Shown here: piece by piece, positions 33,760 through 42,516 of the stretch
How the letters are laid out: every line of letters starts with the position of its first letter
How positions within the stretch are numbered: position 1 is the first letter of the stretch
Source of the DNA: Salinispira pacifica
GTDB lineage: Bacteria > Spirochaetota > Spirochaetia > DSM-27196 > Salinispiraceae
Direction of reading: 5' to 3'
DNA: 64,000 nucleotides
Assembly (NCBI RefSeq): GCF_000507245.1
Contig: NC_023035.1
Coordinates: 1,837,501-1,901,500, forward strand
Notes under the pieces: model-generated
Told to the model about the DNA's origin: nothing
The model's database searches: none
Seen by the model: the letters and a program-made list of their open reading frames with translations, nothing else
Translations under genes and position numbers: made by a program

Positions 33760-33788
33760 TTGTATTTTTTCCCAATCCCCGATACATT
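33760..33788 (+). promoter_or_regulatory. Candidate promoter of the YkgJ-like gene
   Basis: TTGTAT, 17 bases, TACATT; predicted start near 33795, 16 bases before the ATG and just upstream of the ribosome site GGAGGGG. It lies outside the intron. Confidence 0.55.
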
Positions 33789-33810
33789 AGAATGAACGGA
33801 GGGGAGCAAG

Positions 33811-34251
33811 ATGAATGAACAATGGTATGCGCCGGGAGTAAATTTCAGCTGTACCCGATGTTCCCGATGCTGCAGGCATGATTCGGGGTATGTTTTTCTC
33901 TCGGAAGATGATATTCGCACACTCCGGCATCATCTATCACTGAGCAGAAAAGATTTCATCCAACAATATTGCACCGTAGTGGATTTCTCTGTGGCAAAAC
34001 GGGTAAGCCTGAAAGAGCAGGAGAATTTCGACTGTATATTCTGGAAGGACGGCGGCTGCAGCGTGTATGAGGCGCGGCCTCTTCAGTGCCGGGCCTATCC
34101 ATTCTGGGAACGTCATATGGAATCGAAAAAGGATTGGGATGCCCTGGAACATGAATGCCCGGGAATCAATGCGGGTGCTCATCACAGCAGAGAGGAAATA
34201 GAGGACTGGCTCCGGGCCAGGAAGAATTCCCCCCTCACGGAAAGAGGTTGA
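33811..34251 (+). CDS. YkgJ-family cysteine-cluster protein
   Basis: 146 residues with the family's metal-binding cysteines: FSCTRCSRCCRH near residue 15, FDCIFWKDGGCSVYEARPLQCRAYPFW at the middle, and HECPG near 117. Proteins of this kind probably bind Fe-S or Zn; function is not established. A strong GGAGGGGAG precedes the ATG. Eight bases separate it from the next gene. Confidence 0.88.
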   Translation: MNEQWYAPGVNFSCTRCSRCCRHDSGYVFLSEDDIRTLRHHLSLSRKDFIQQYCTVVDFSVAKRVSLKEQENFDCIFWKDGGCSVYEARPLQCRAYPFWERHMESKKDWDALEHECPGINAGAHHSREEIEDWLRARKNSPLTERG

Positions 34252-34258
34252 GCAGAAT

Positions 34259-35221
34259 ATGAAAATACGGATTTGGGGCGCCCGGGGATCCCATCCCCAT
34301 CCCATTACACCCGATCAGTTCAGAGAGCGGGTGAAAAGTATCGTTCAACGGGTGAGAGAAGAGGATATTTCCAGCAATGAAAACCGGGAACGGTTTCTCA
34401 ATTCCCTGCCGGACTGGTTATGGAATCCCCCGGGGGGGAATACGCCCTGCGTGGAAGTGCGGTTATCCGACGGCAGCTGTCTGATTTTCGATGCCGGAAC
34501 GGGAATTATTCCGCTATCTCAGAGAATGAGATCTCAGGAACCCGGCATTCAGGATTTTCATCTGTTCTTTTCACATTTTCATTACGACCATATTCAGGGT
34601 CTGCCCTTCTTTTCCCAGGCCTATAACCCATCCACTTCAATTCATTTTTACAGTCCCGAGCCCGATGTGGAATATAATCTCAAGGATCATATGCAGCATC
34701 CGTTTTTCCCCGTGACCATGGAAGAAAAGATGACCGGCAAACAGCACTTTCATGTTCTGCGAAGCGATCATCGAGGAAACAGGGCCATAGAGCTGAACGG
34801 TGCAAAGGTGGAATGGCACGATATCAACCATCCGGGAAATGCCTATGCCTACCGCATAACCGAAGGAGATGCATCGGTGATTATCGCCACCGATTATGAG
34901 CTCAGCGACAGCGATTTCGCGAAACAGTCCCGCCACGGGACGTTCTTCGCCAACCCCGATGTTTTAATTCTGGATACAATGTACACCCTGGGTGAAGCCA
35001 TAGAAAAATTCAACTGGGGCCATTCCAGTTTCAGTATCGGCGTTGACTTTGCACATGCCTGGGGCGTGAAAACGCTTTTGATGTTTCATCATGAACCCCA
35101 GTACAGCGATAAGCGGCTATATAATAATCTGAGACATGCACGCTGGTATGCGGAACGGCAGAATTATCCGGATCTTGATATCAGACTTGCACAGGAAGGA
35201 ATGGAGATTGATATACCATGA
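34259..35221 (+). CDS. Metallo-beta-lactamase-fold hydrolase
   Basis: 320 residues with metal-binding motif HFHYDH (about residue 110), a following His (INHPGNAYAY), Asp in IIATDYE and His in MFHHEPQYSD, as in the MBL phosphodiesterase/RNase Z-like group. The N-terminus KIRIWGARGSHPHP resembles PqsE-like or cAMP phosphodiesterase-like family members that start in GxRGSxP. Substrate unknown. Stop overlaps the next gene. Confidence 0.85.
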   Translation: MKIRIWGARGSHPHPITPDQFRERVKSIVQRVREEDISSNENRERFLNSLPDWLWNPPGGNTPCVEVRLSDGSCLIFDAGTGIIPLSQRMRSQEPGIQDFHLFFSHFHYDHIQGLPFFSQAYNPSTSIHFYSPEPDVEYNLKDHMQHPFFPVTMEEKMTGKQHFHVLRSDHRGNRAIELNGAKVEWHDINHPGNAYAYRITEGDASVIIATDYELSDSDFAKQSRHGTFFANPDVLILDTMYTLGEAIEKFNWGHSSFSIGVDFAHAWGVKTLLMFHHEPQYSDKRLYNNLRHARWYAERQNYPDLDIRLAQEGMEIDIP

Positions 35222-35418
35222 TTGACTTGCGGCTTTCTTCCCGTGAAATTGTGGGTCTGTATCTGACCCTTGAAAAGGAAAATACCGCCAATCCGGAGCT
35301 TTCGGGGCTGCGGGAACGGATTTCCCGAAAACTCTGTAACTATCTTTCAATAGAACAGTTTGAAATGCTTGAAAGTCTTTATGCCAGGGGATATGAATTT
35401 GAGGAAGTGAAACAATGA
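35218..35418 (+). CDS. Small 66-residue protein of unknown function
   Basis: A helical, charged 66-residue product (MIDLRLSSREIVGLYLTLEK at the start). Its ATG overlaps the MBL stop by four bases and its own stop overlaps the next start (ATGA), so it is embedded in a coupled operon, which supports it as real. Confidence 0.7.
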   Translation: MIDLRLSSREIVGLYLTLEKENTANPELSGLRERISRKLCNYLSIEQFEMLESLYARGYEFEEVKQ

Positions 35419-38400
35419 ATTCCATCATAGCCGAAAAAATCCAGTTTGTGAGGAAAACCATGAGAAGCGTACACATGAGCCGATTCAGAATGATGTTATT
35501 GTCCGCATTTCTGCTGATGTTCCTGTCAGCCGCCGTATGGGCCCAGGATGCCCAGCTCAGCGATGTACCGTCGGAAAATGCAGAGTACAATTTTTCCATT
35601 TGGGAAGCCGCCGCCGGTCTATCAGGCGGGTCCAACGTACGCTTTCCCCAGGAACTGCCTTCCTACATGCTGTTGAATCCTGCAGTGTTCAACCCCCTGG
35701 GCGTACCGGTGGTGGAAGCAGGATACAGCGGCATTATTGAAGGCGCAGGGAACGGATACAGCGGCCACCGGGCGTCACTGTGGTCGAACATCCCCATAGC
35801 CAGCGGTCAGATTAACAGCGGGTTTGAGTTTCAGAGCCTGGCCACAACTCTGGCAAATACGGGCAGCGCCGCACGTCTTCATGCCGGCTGGTCGAACAGT
35901 TTCCGTGACAGCTTTCTGCTTGGGGCCGGACTTGAAACCGGGTTGAGCCAGGGCAGAAACGGTACAGACTGGACACTCAGCGCCAAGCTGGGTGTATCAC
36001 AGAATCTGGGAACAGTGGGACCCTTCGATACATTCAAATGGAATGCCGCCTTCACGAACCTGGGTAAAGAGATGACAACCCCCGGGGGAGCGTTTTATCG
36101 AAGTCCTTTCACTCTCAGGGGCGGCGTTCATGGCCAAATCGTACTGAATGACAATTTTACCCTGAGTAACGGTGTGCTCCTTGCATTCCCCGGCATGCGG
36201 GATTTCATGTTTAATCTCCAGTCCAGTCTGGAATTCAGGGAACGTCTGGCCCTCTCCCTCTCCTGGGGGCTTGATATCGGTCAGCAGGTCAATGATCAGT
36301 ATCAGAATTCAAGTCTGCTGCCCCGGGTTTCCCTGAGCTATTCCATGTTCAACAGGGCTCATCCCGATCTGGATATTAATACGTCTCTGTATTCCCCCTA
36401 CAGCGGACATACGGCGTTCTCCGTGGGCGCAGCCATGCCCCTCAAGCGGGTGGACAGGGATGGACCGGAAATCTCCCTGGAGATGCCGGAGCAGATATTT
36501 ATTTCACCCAATAACGACGGACGTCAGGATAACTGGGATCAGGCTCTTGAAGTTGAGGATCCTTCGGGTGTTTCACGGATGGAGATTCATCTCAAAAGCG
36601 GTTCCGAAACGCTTTTTACCCAATCCTGGGAAATTGAGCCGGTAGCTGAAGAGGGTCTGTACGGTCTTGTTAAAGAAGTACTTCAGGGAAGCAGAACCGC
36701 AGTTATTCCCGAGTCCGTTCTTATCAGCGGAAAAAACGATTCCGGCGATGTACTGCCGGACGGAACCTATCAGTTTTCCATAACTGCAACGGATGTTCTT
36801 GGAAACAGGAGCGAACTGAACCCTGCAGAGGTGGTTATCGACACCATGCAGCCTGAAATTGAAATTGCCGATCTCAGCGTACAGGACAAAATCTTTTCCC
36901 CGAACAATGACGGGAATAAGGATGAGCTTCTCATTCCCCAGCAGGGAAGCAAGGAACAGCTCTGGGATCAGACCATTTATGATGCAACAGGCAATCCGGT
37001 CTGGACCAATCAAATCAGGGAATCATCCCTTGATCAGCTCTCATGGGACGGTTTCTCCGACCAGGGAAACAGACTGCCTGACGGGGTGTACCGCTATGAG
37101 GTTGTCAGCAGGGACCGGGCCGGGAATGAAAACCGGGCGGAAGTCAACAATATCATCATCAATTCTGTTGTTTCTCCGGTACGCATCGATCTGGCGGATT
37201 CCTATTTTTCACCCAATGGGGACGGCGTAAAGGACAGCCTCACTCTCCTGCCTATTCCCGAAAGCAGGGAAGGTATCCGCAGCTGGTCCATTCAGATCCT
37301 GGATGACCGGGAAGAACAGGTGACAACTCTCAACGGCGAGGGAGCCCCGTCGGCCCGGGTTGAGTTTGACGGACGCAGCACAGACGGAGAAGTGCTTCCC
37401 CAGGGACGCTACCGTGCCCGATTCATTCTGGAATACTTCAGCGGCAATACGCCCAGGGCATTGAGTCCGTGGTTCAACCTTGATGTGACCGCTCCTGAAA
37501 TCAGTCTTGAACTGGAATCTGATCTTTTCTCACCCAATAACGATAACCGCAGCGACGTTCTAACCATCTATCAGGAATCTTCGGAAGAACAGCTGTGGGA
37601 GGCCCGGATCGTAGAAGCTGAAGATAATGCCCCTGTGAAAGAATACAGTTTCCGGGGCAGGGCGGATTTCGAACTGACATGGGATGGACGCGACAGCGAC
37701 GGTGCACTGGCACCCGACGGAACATACCGCTATATCATCCAGTCCCGTGACAGAGCCGGAAACAGCGTGGAAGCCTCCAGCCCGGTGTTCACTCTGGATA
37801 CCTCGGATGCTGAGGTTCTGGTAAACGCCGGATATGATGCATTCTCTCCCAATGGTGATGGAAACAAGGATGTTCAGGAGTTCACCACCAGAGTAAGCAA
37901 TAATGATCAGGTCGAGAGCTACCGTTTTACAATAGAGAACGTGGACGGCGAACAGCTGCGCAGCATCTCCGGCACCGGAGAGGTCCCGGAAAACATCAGC
38001 TGGGACGGACGGGATGACCAGGGCAGACCTGTTGAAGACAATCTGTATATTGCAAAACTGGAAGTTGAGCTGAGAAACCGCAGCGTCGGCTCTGCCCAGA
38101 CCAGGAGCTTCCAGCTGGATACCGTCTATCCGGAAATATCCCTGGATAGCGACTATCTGATTTTCAGTCCCAATGGCGATGAGAATAAAGATTCTCTGAC
38201 CATCAGGCAGCGATCCACTCCCGAAGAATTGTTTGAAGCACGGATCCTGAATGCAGAAGGCGAAGCTGTGCGCAGCTACTTCTGGGAAGGCAGTATTGAA
38301 AACCTCACCTGGGACGGTCTTGATGAGTTCGGTAACCTTGCCCCGAACGGTGAGTACAGCTATGAAATCAGGGTGGAAGATCCTGCTGGCAATGTTGCTC

Positions 38401-39476
38401 TTGAACGGATAGAAGGCATAGAGCTTGACAGCAGAAATACTTCGGTTTTCCTCACATTGAGCGAAAACGGAATAAGTCCCAACGGTGACGGATTCAAGGA
38501 CAGTCTGGAGATCGGACTCTACACAAATATCACCGAAGGTATCGATACCTGGGCACTGGCAATTTTCGGCGAGGGAGGAAATCTCATAGCCGAATACGGC
38601 GGAAACAGTCTCAGCGAGCAGGAAGAAATCAGCTTTGACGGCCGCAACGAGGACGGGGAAATTGTGGAAGGTCAGATGTACGCACAATTTTCCGTCCTCT
38701 ACACCAAGGGTGACAATCCTCAAGCCAAGAGCTCACTGTTCAGAGTGGATAACAGCGGTCCGGATCAGACCGTACGGGTGAATCCGGTTCCTTTCAGTCC
38801 CGACGGAGACGGCATAGCCGATGTTCTCACCATTGACATTGACGCGGAGGATCCTGCCGGAATAGCAGGCTGGAGACTGGGAATTTACGACCGTGTGGGA
38901 AATCTGTTCAAGGAGTTCTCCTCCAACGGCGCTCCTGAAGAAGACATTCTATGGGACGGTCTCAGCGATGACGGTGAACGGGTCATATCTGCAGAGGACT
39001 ACCGATACGAGTTTGAAAGCATAGACAGACTTGGAAACGAGAGCAGTTCGGAAGGGCTGATTCCCATCGATATTCTGGTGATCAAGGATGGAAACAACTA
39101 CAAGGTGGCCATATCCAATATCACATTTGAGCCCAACAGTCCGAGAATCATTGTAGGCGGTCCGACGGCAGTCGGCCAGAGAAACGAATCCATTATTGAG
39201 CGTCTGATTGAGGTGTTCTCCAAGTATCCGCAGTACAGAATCGTGATCGAAGGGCATGCCAATAATATCAGCGGTACCGAACGGGAAGAGGTTGAGGAAC
39301 TGCAGCCACTTTCCACCGGACGGGCTCAGGCCGTGAAAGATCAACTGGTTGAACGGGGCATGGATCCCACCCGGATCGATGTAGTAGGCAGGGGCGGCAC
39401 CATGCCTCTGGTTCCGTTCTCGGATGAGGAAAACCGCTGGAAGAACAGAAGGGTTGAATTCATCCTCATTCGATGA
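35415..39476 (+). CDS. Giant envelope protein: barrel-like N-terminus, eight FlgD/Ig-like repeats, OmpA C-terminus
   Basis: 1353 residues. After about 23 residues the signal peptide (MSRFRMMLLSAFLLMFLSAA) ends at WAQ. The next 320 residues look like an outer-membrane barrel. Then eight repeats of about 105 residues each start with a (F/I)SPN(N/G)DGxxD motif (near residues 363, 493, 599, 705, 810, 917, 1020, 1125), each ending in a WDGxxDxG...pxGxY.Y hairpin as in FlgD-like Ig domains, probably calcium binding. The last 130 residues are an OmpA-like peptidoglycan-binding domain (RIVIEGHANNISG, LSTGRAQAVKDQLVERG, NRRVEFI). A barrel-to-wall tether is suggested. Confidence 0.85.
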   Translation: MNSIIAEKIQFVRKTMRSVHMSRFRMMLLSAFLLMFLSAAVWAQDAQLSDVPSENAEYNFSIWEAAAGLSGGSNVRFPQELPSYMLLNPAVFNPLGVPVVEAGYSGIIEGAGNGYSGHRASLWSNIPIASGQINSGFEFQSLATTLANTGSAARLHAGWSNSFRDSFLLGAGLETGLSQGRNGTDWTLSAKLGVSQNLGTVGPFDTFKWNAAFTNLGKEMTTPGGAFYRSPFTLRGGVHGQIVLNDNFTLSNGVLLAFPGMRDFMFNLQSSLEFRERLALSLSWGLDIGQQVNDQYQNSSLLPRVSLSYSMFNRAHPDLDINTSLYSPYSGHTAFSVGAAMPLKRVDRDGPEISLEMPEQIFISPNNDGRQDNWDQALEVEDPSGVSRMEIHLKSGSETLFTQSWEIEPVAEEGLYGLVKEVLQGSRTAVIPESVLISGKNDSGDVLPDGTYQFSITATDVLGNRSELNPAEVVIDTMQPEIEIADLSVQDKIFSPNNDGNKDELLIPQQGSKEQLWDQTIYDATGNPVWTNQIRESSLDQLSWDGFSDQGNRLPDGVYRYEVVSRDRAGNENRAEVNNIIINSVVSPVRIDLADSYFSPNGDGVKDSLTLLPIPESREGIRSWSIQILDDREEQVTTLNGEGAPSARVEFDGRSTDGEVLPQGRYRARFILEYFSGNTPRALSPWFNLDVTAPEISLELESDLFSPNNDNRSDVLTIYQESSEEQLWEARIVEAEDNAPVKEYSFRGRADFELTWDGRDSDGALAPDGTYRYIIQSRDRAGNSVEASSPVFTLDTSDAEVLVNAGYDAFSPNGDGNKDVQEFTTRVSNNDQVESYRFTIENVDGEQLRSISGTGEVPENISWDGRDDQGRPVEDNLYIAKLEVELRNRSVGSAQTRSFQLDTVYPEISLDSDYLIFSPNGDENKDSLTIRQRSTPEELFEARILNAEGEAVRSYFWEGSIENLTWDGLDEFGNLAPNGEYSYEIRVEDPAGNVALERIEGIELDSRNTSVFLTLSENGISPNGDGFKDSLEIGLYTNITEGIDTWALAIFGEGGNLIAEYGGNSLSEQEEISFDGRNEDGEIVEGQMYAQFSVLYTKGDNPQAKSSLFRVDNSGPDQTVRVNPVPFSPDGDGIADVLTIDIDAEDPAGIAGWRLGIYDRVGNLFKEFSSNGAPEEDILWDGLSDDGERVISAEDYRYEFESIDRLGNESSSEGLIPIDILVIKDGNNYKVAISNITFEPNSPRIIVGGPTAVGQRNESIIERLIEVFSKYPQYRIVIEGHANNISGTEREEVEELQPLSTGRAQAVKDQLVERGMDPTRIDVVGRGGTMPLVPFSDEENRWKNRRVEFILIR

Positions 39477-39497
39477 GTACTTTATGAAACAAACCTG

Positions 39498-39530
39498 AAG
39501 GCGGCGGAAAACGGTTCCGCCGCCTTTGTT
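39498..39530 (+). terminator. Rho-independent terminator after the repeat/OmpA gene
   Basis: GGCGGCGGAA, five-base loop, TTCCGCCGCC, followed by TTTGTT. Confidence 0.85.
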
Positions 39531-39540
39531 GCAGGAATTA

Positions 39541-39661
39541 TTACCCCGAGAGGTAAAACCGGAGTGGGAACCTCCGAGGTAAAAAGTTACCTGAGAGGTA
39601 AAAAGATACCTGAGAGGTAAAAAGATACCTGAGAGGTGAAAAGATACCTGAGAGGTGAAAA
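39541..39661. repeat. Tandem array of 19-base repeats with Shine-Dalgarno-like cores before mltG
   Basis: Four good copies of AAGATACCTGAGAGGTRAA (period 19) plus two diverged copies before them. Each contains ACCT-gag-AGGT, so the purine-rich AGAGGT that can bind 16S rRNA is also complementary to the ACCT before it. The last copy is the likely ribosome site of mltG. Confidence 0.9.
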
Positions 39662-39663
39662 TA

Positions 39664-40692
39664 TTGAAAAAAATGATGAGTATTCTCGCTGCCTTGCTGA
39701 TTACCGTTGTGTTGGCAGCTGCTGTAGCGGGTTTTTTTGCGTACCGAAGCATATATATTTCTGATGTGCCGGAGGATGTTTCCCGGGACTTCACCGTGTA
39801 TGCCGGCGAGAGCTTTAACTCCGTTGCCATGCGCCTGGAGGGCAGGGGAATTATTCCTTCCGCCGGGGTGCTCCAGCTTTACAGCCGCATTACCTCTTCC
39901 GACCGGGGAATTCAAAAGGGTTCCTACATTATTCCTCCGGGATTGAATGCGGTTGAGGTGATACGCTATCTGAGTTCCGGTCGCCAGAATCTCATTCAGG
40001 TGACAATCCCGGAAGGGAAAACCATCCGGCAGGTAGCTGCCATTCTGGATGAGGCTGGCATAACTGATTCCCGGGAATTTGTGGATGCGGCAACCGACAG
40101 GAATCTGGTTCAGAGTCTGGGAATCTACGGAGAGACGGCGGAAGGTTTTCTCTTCCCTGAAACCTATAATTTCGCAGAAGATTTTCCGGCAGATAAAATA
40201 GTGGCCCACATGATTTCGGTGTTTTACGACAATCTTGCCGACATTTATCCGGAATATAACAGCCTCAGCCAAAAGGAACTGTATGAGACGATCATCCTGG
40301 CATCCATTGTGGAACGGGAATATCTGGCAGAGGATGAAGCTCCGGTCATGGCCTCGGTTTTCTATAACCGCCTTGAACGGGGAATGCGGCTGGAATCCTG
40401 CGCAACTGTTGTCTATGTGATGACAGAAATCGAAGGCCTGGAACATCCCAACAGGATTTACTTCTCGGACCTGGACCGTCCCAATGAGTTCAACACATAC
40501 TACCGCTCCGGTTTACCGCCGGCGCCTATTTCCAGCATCGGGAGGGTATCTCTTTCTGCGGCTTTTTATCCCGCAGAAACAGATTATCTGTTCTTTGTAC
40601 TTGAGAGCCCGTCGGCGGGACGGCATGTATTCTCCGAATCTTATGAAGATCATCAGCTTGCCTCCGAGTTTTACTATGTTAAACTGAATTAA
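39664..40692 (+). CDS. mltG: Endolytic murein transglycosylase MltG
   Basis: About 342 residues. N-terminal membrane helix (about 5-25), a LysM-like region (FTVYAGESFNSVAMRLEGRGII), then the YceG domain with EGFLFPETYNF, the catalytic Glu in ILASIVEREYL and MASVFYNRLERGMRLESCATVVY. It cuts nascent glycan strands and sets their length. The start codon is TTG 39664 with GAGAGGTG six bases upstream; GTG 39655 and ATG 39673 are in frame. Leads an operon with dnaG and rpoD. Confidence 0.93.
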   Translation: MKKMMSILAALLITVVLAAAVAGFFAYRSIYISDVPEDVSRDFTVYAGESFNSVAMRLEGRGIIPSAGVLQLYSRITSSDRGIQKGSYIIPPGLNAVEVIRYLSSGRQNLIQVTIPEGKTIRQVAAILDEAGITDSREFVDAATDRNLVQSLGIYGETAEGFLFPETYNFAEDFPADKIVAHMISVFYDNLADIYPEYNSLSQKELYETIILASIVEREYLAEDEAPVMASVFYNRLERGMRLESCATVVYVMTEIEGLEHPNRIYFSDLDRPNEFNTYYRSGLPPAPISSIGRVSLSAAFYPAETDYLFFVLESPSAGRHVFSESYEDHQLASEFYYVKLN

Positions 40693-40707
40693 TGGTGGGA
40701 AGCAGCC

Positions 40708-42516
40708 ATGATCCCTGAAGAAACAATCGAAGAAGTCCGCCGGAAAACAGATATCGTTGAAGTGGTCGGCGAATATGTAAACCTCACCCGAAAGGGAGAC
40801 CGGTACTGGGGCCTGTCACCGTTTAAAAACGAAAAAACCCCCTCATTCACCGTCACCCCGTCCCGGGAGATGTTCTACTGTTTCAGCACTCAAAAAGGGG
40901 GAAATGTATTCACCTTCATTATGGAGATGGAGCATCTTACATTCCCGGAAGCAGTGGAGTATCTGGGCCGTCGGGCTGGGGTGGAGATCGATCAGGATCG
41001 TGGGGAAATCAGCAGGGAATCCCGGGACCGCAAGGCCATGGAAGAGCTCTATGCCAAAATACGGGAAAGCTTCAGCTACCTGCTCACAGAATCGGACATG
41101 GGGCGCCCTGCGTTGGATTACATCCGGAACAGGGGGTTCGACAGGGAACTGATTGACCAGTTCTCCCTCGGCTATGCTCACCCCGATCCGTTCTGGTTGC
41201 ACGGCTTTCTCATGAAGAAGGGGTACAGCCCTGAATTCCTGGGGAAAACCGGTCTTTTCAGCCAGCGGAATCCCCGGTGGTGTCTGTTCGCCAACCGTCT
41301 CATGTTTCCCATTCAGCGGCATCAGGGTGACACCGTGGGATTCGGCGGCCGGCTGCTGGACGGGGATGGTCCAAAATACATCAACAGTCCGGACACCATG
41401 ATATTTCACAAGAAACACAACCTTTACGGCCTTGAGCGTGCCAAGGAGGGCATCAAAAAGGGTGAGGGGTTCATCCTGTGCGAGGGATATCTTGATGTAC
41501 TGGCTTTTCACCAGGCCGGACTGACCAATGCGGTGGCGCCCCTGGGAACTGCGTTCACCCCGGAGCAGGCGAAGCTGCTCCATCGGTTCAGCACCAGGGG
41601 AACATGTGTTTTTGACGGAGATGAAGCCGGTTATAAAGCCAGCCAAAAGGCGGCGGTAATTTTTGAAATGGAAGGAATTGAATGTAATATTCTTTCATTA
41701 GAAAATGATAAGGATCCTGCGGATATATTGGCGGAAAACGGTTCACAAGAATTGAAAAATTTAGTACACTCTGCAACTACTGCGCTCGAGTTTTTAGTAA
41801 CGAAAGCTGTTTCGAAGTCTGATATTCACACTCCTGAGGGAAAGGAGCGGATTCTCGAACAGCTTTTTCCGTATATCCGCAGTATACAATCTCCGGTTAA
41901 ACAGGAGGCCAGCTTAGAAATACTTGCTGACCGTGTGTCCGTAACTCTTGAGTCTATTCGAGGCTCATTTCAGCGCTTTTTACGGGGCGAACGCAGTCCC
42001 AGGCCGAAACATGACGAGCCGGGGGCGGAGGGCGGACCCGAACATCGTCAGAAACGCATCGCCATGATCGTAAATCCCGAGAATCTTCTGATGACCGCAC
42101 TGGTAATTCACCCCGAATATTTCCAGATGGTCCGAAAGCATATCAGAGCAATGGATTTGCGAAATGATATTGCCCAGTCATTATATGTGCTTCTCGAAGA
42201 GCATTTTCGAAATTCCGATTGCGAATTCGAAAAAATTCTTCAAGATATTGAACATGAAGAAGTAAAGAATTTTATAATGAAGAAAGCAACAAGCGGTGAA
42301 TTCGGAAACGATCCAGCAGGTTATATAGAAGCTGCCTTACTCAGAGTCCGGAGCGATTTGCTGTCGGAAGAGCGGAGAGAAGTGGTTCAGCTTCTCAAGC
42401 GCAAGGAACAAAGCCGGGATTCCAAGGGACAGCGAGAGCTCCTGGAAAAGAAAATGTTTCTGGATACAGAACTTAAGACATTAAAGGAATCAATTCATGA
42501 CAGAACTGCAGAATGA
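40708..42516 (+). CDS. dnaG: DNA primase with a degenerate zinc-binding domain
   Basis: 602 residues. The N-terminal zinc domain pattern is recognisable ([15 protein letters not shown], then [15 protein letters not shown]), but the CxxH...CxxC ligands read S, K, C, T, leaving one. The TOPRIM core is intact: [17 protein letters not shown] and [11 protein letters not shown]. The C-terminal DnaB-interaction domain is shorter and less certain. Primase makes RNA primers for lagging-strand replication. Overlaps rpoD by 20 bases; typical macromolecular synthesis operon. Confidence 0.94.
   Translation: MIPEETIEEVRRKTDIVEVVGEYVNLTRKGDRYWGLSPFKNEKTPSFTVTPSREMFYCFSTQKGGNVFTFIMEMEHLTFPEAVEYLGRRAGVEIDQDRGEISRESRDRKAMEELYAKIRESFSYLLTESDMGRPALDYIRNRGFDRELIDQFSLGYAHPDPFWLHGFLMKKGYSPEFLGKTGLFSQRNPRWCLFANRLMFPIQRHQGDTVGFGGRLLDGDGPKYINSPDTMIFHKKHNLYGLERAKEGIKKGEGFILCEGYLDVLAFHQAGLTNAVAPLGTAFTPEQAKLLHRFSTRGTCVFDGDEAGYKASQKAAVIFEMEGIECNILSLENDKDPADILAENGSQELKNLVHSATTALEFLVTKAVSKSDIHTPEGKERILEQLFPYIRSIQSPVKQEASLEILADRVSVTLESIRGSFQRFLRGERSPRPKHDEPGAEGGPEHRQKRIAMIVNPENLLMTALVIHPEYFQMVRKHIRAMDLRNDIAQSLYVLLEEHFRNSDCEFEKILQDIEHEEVKNFIMKKATSGEFGNDPAGYIEAALLRVRSDLLSEERREVVQLLKRKEQSRDSKGQRELLEKKMFLDTELKTLKESIHDRTAE

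Noticed and set aside
37560-38723. A 387-codon open frame on the complement
   Set aside because: It lies opposite the repeat/OmpA gene; the repeated domain structure on the plus strand is clear and this frame has no ribosome site or domain.
39541-39661. CRISPR array
   Set aside because: Units are contiguous, 19 bases, without spacers, and no cas genes are near.
39541-40446. A 301-codon complementary frame opposite mltG
   Set aside because: mltG is unambiguous and this frame is an accident of its codon use; it also reads through the repeat array.
40843-41646. A 267-codon complementary frame opposite dnaG
   Set aside because: Shadow of dnaG; no family match and no start signals.
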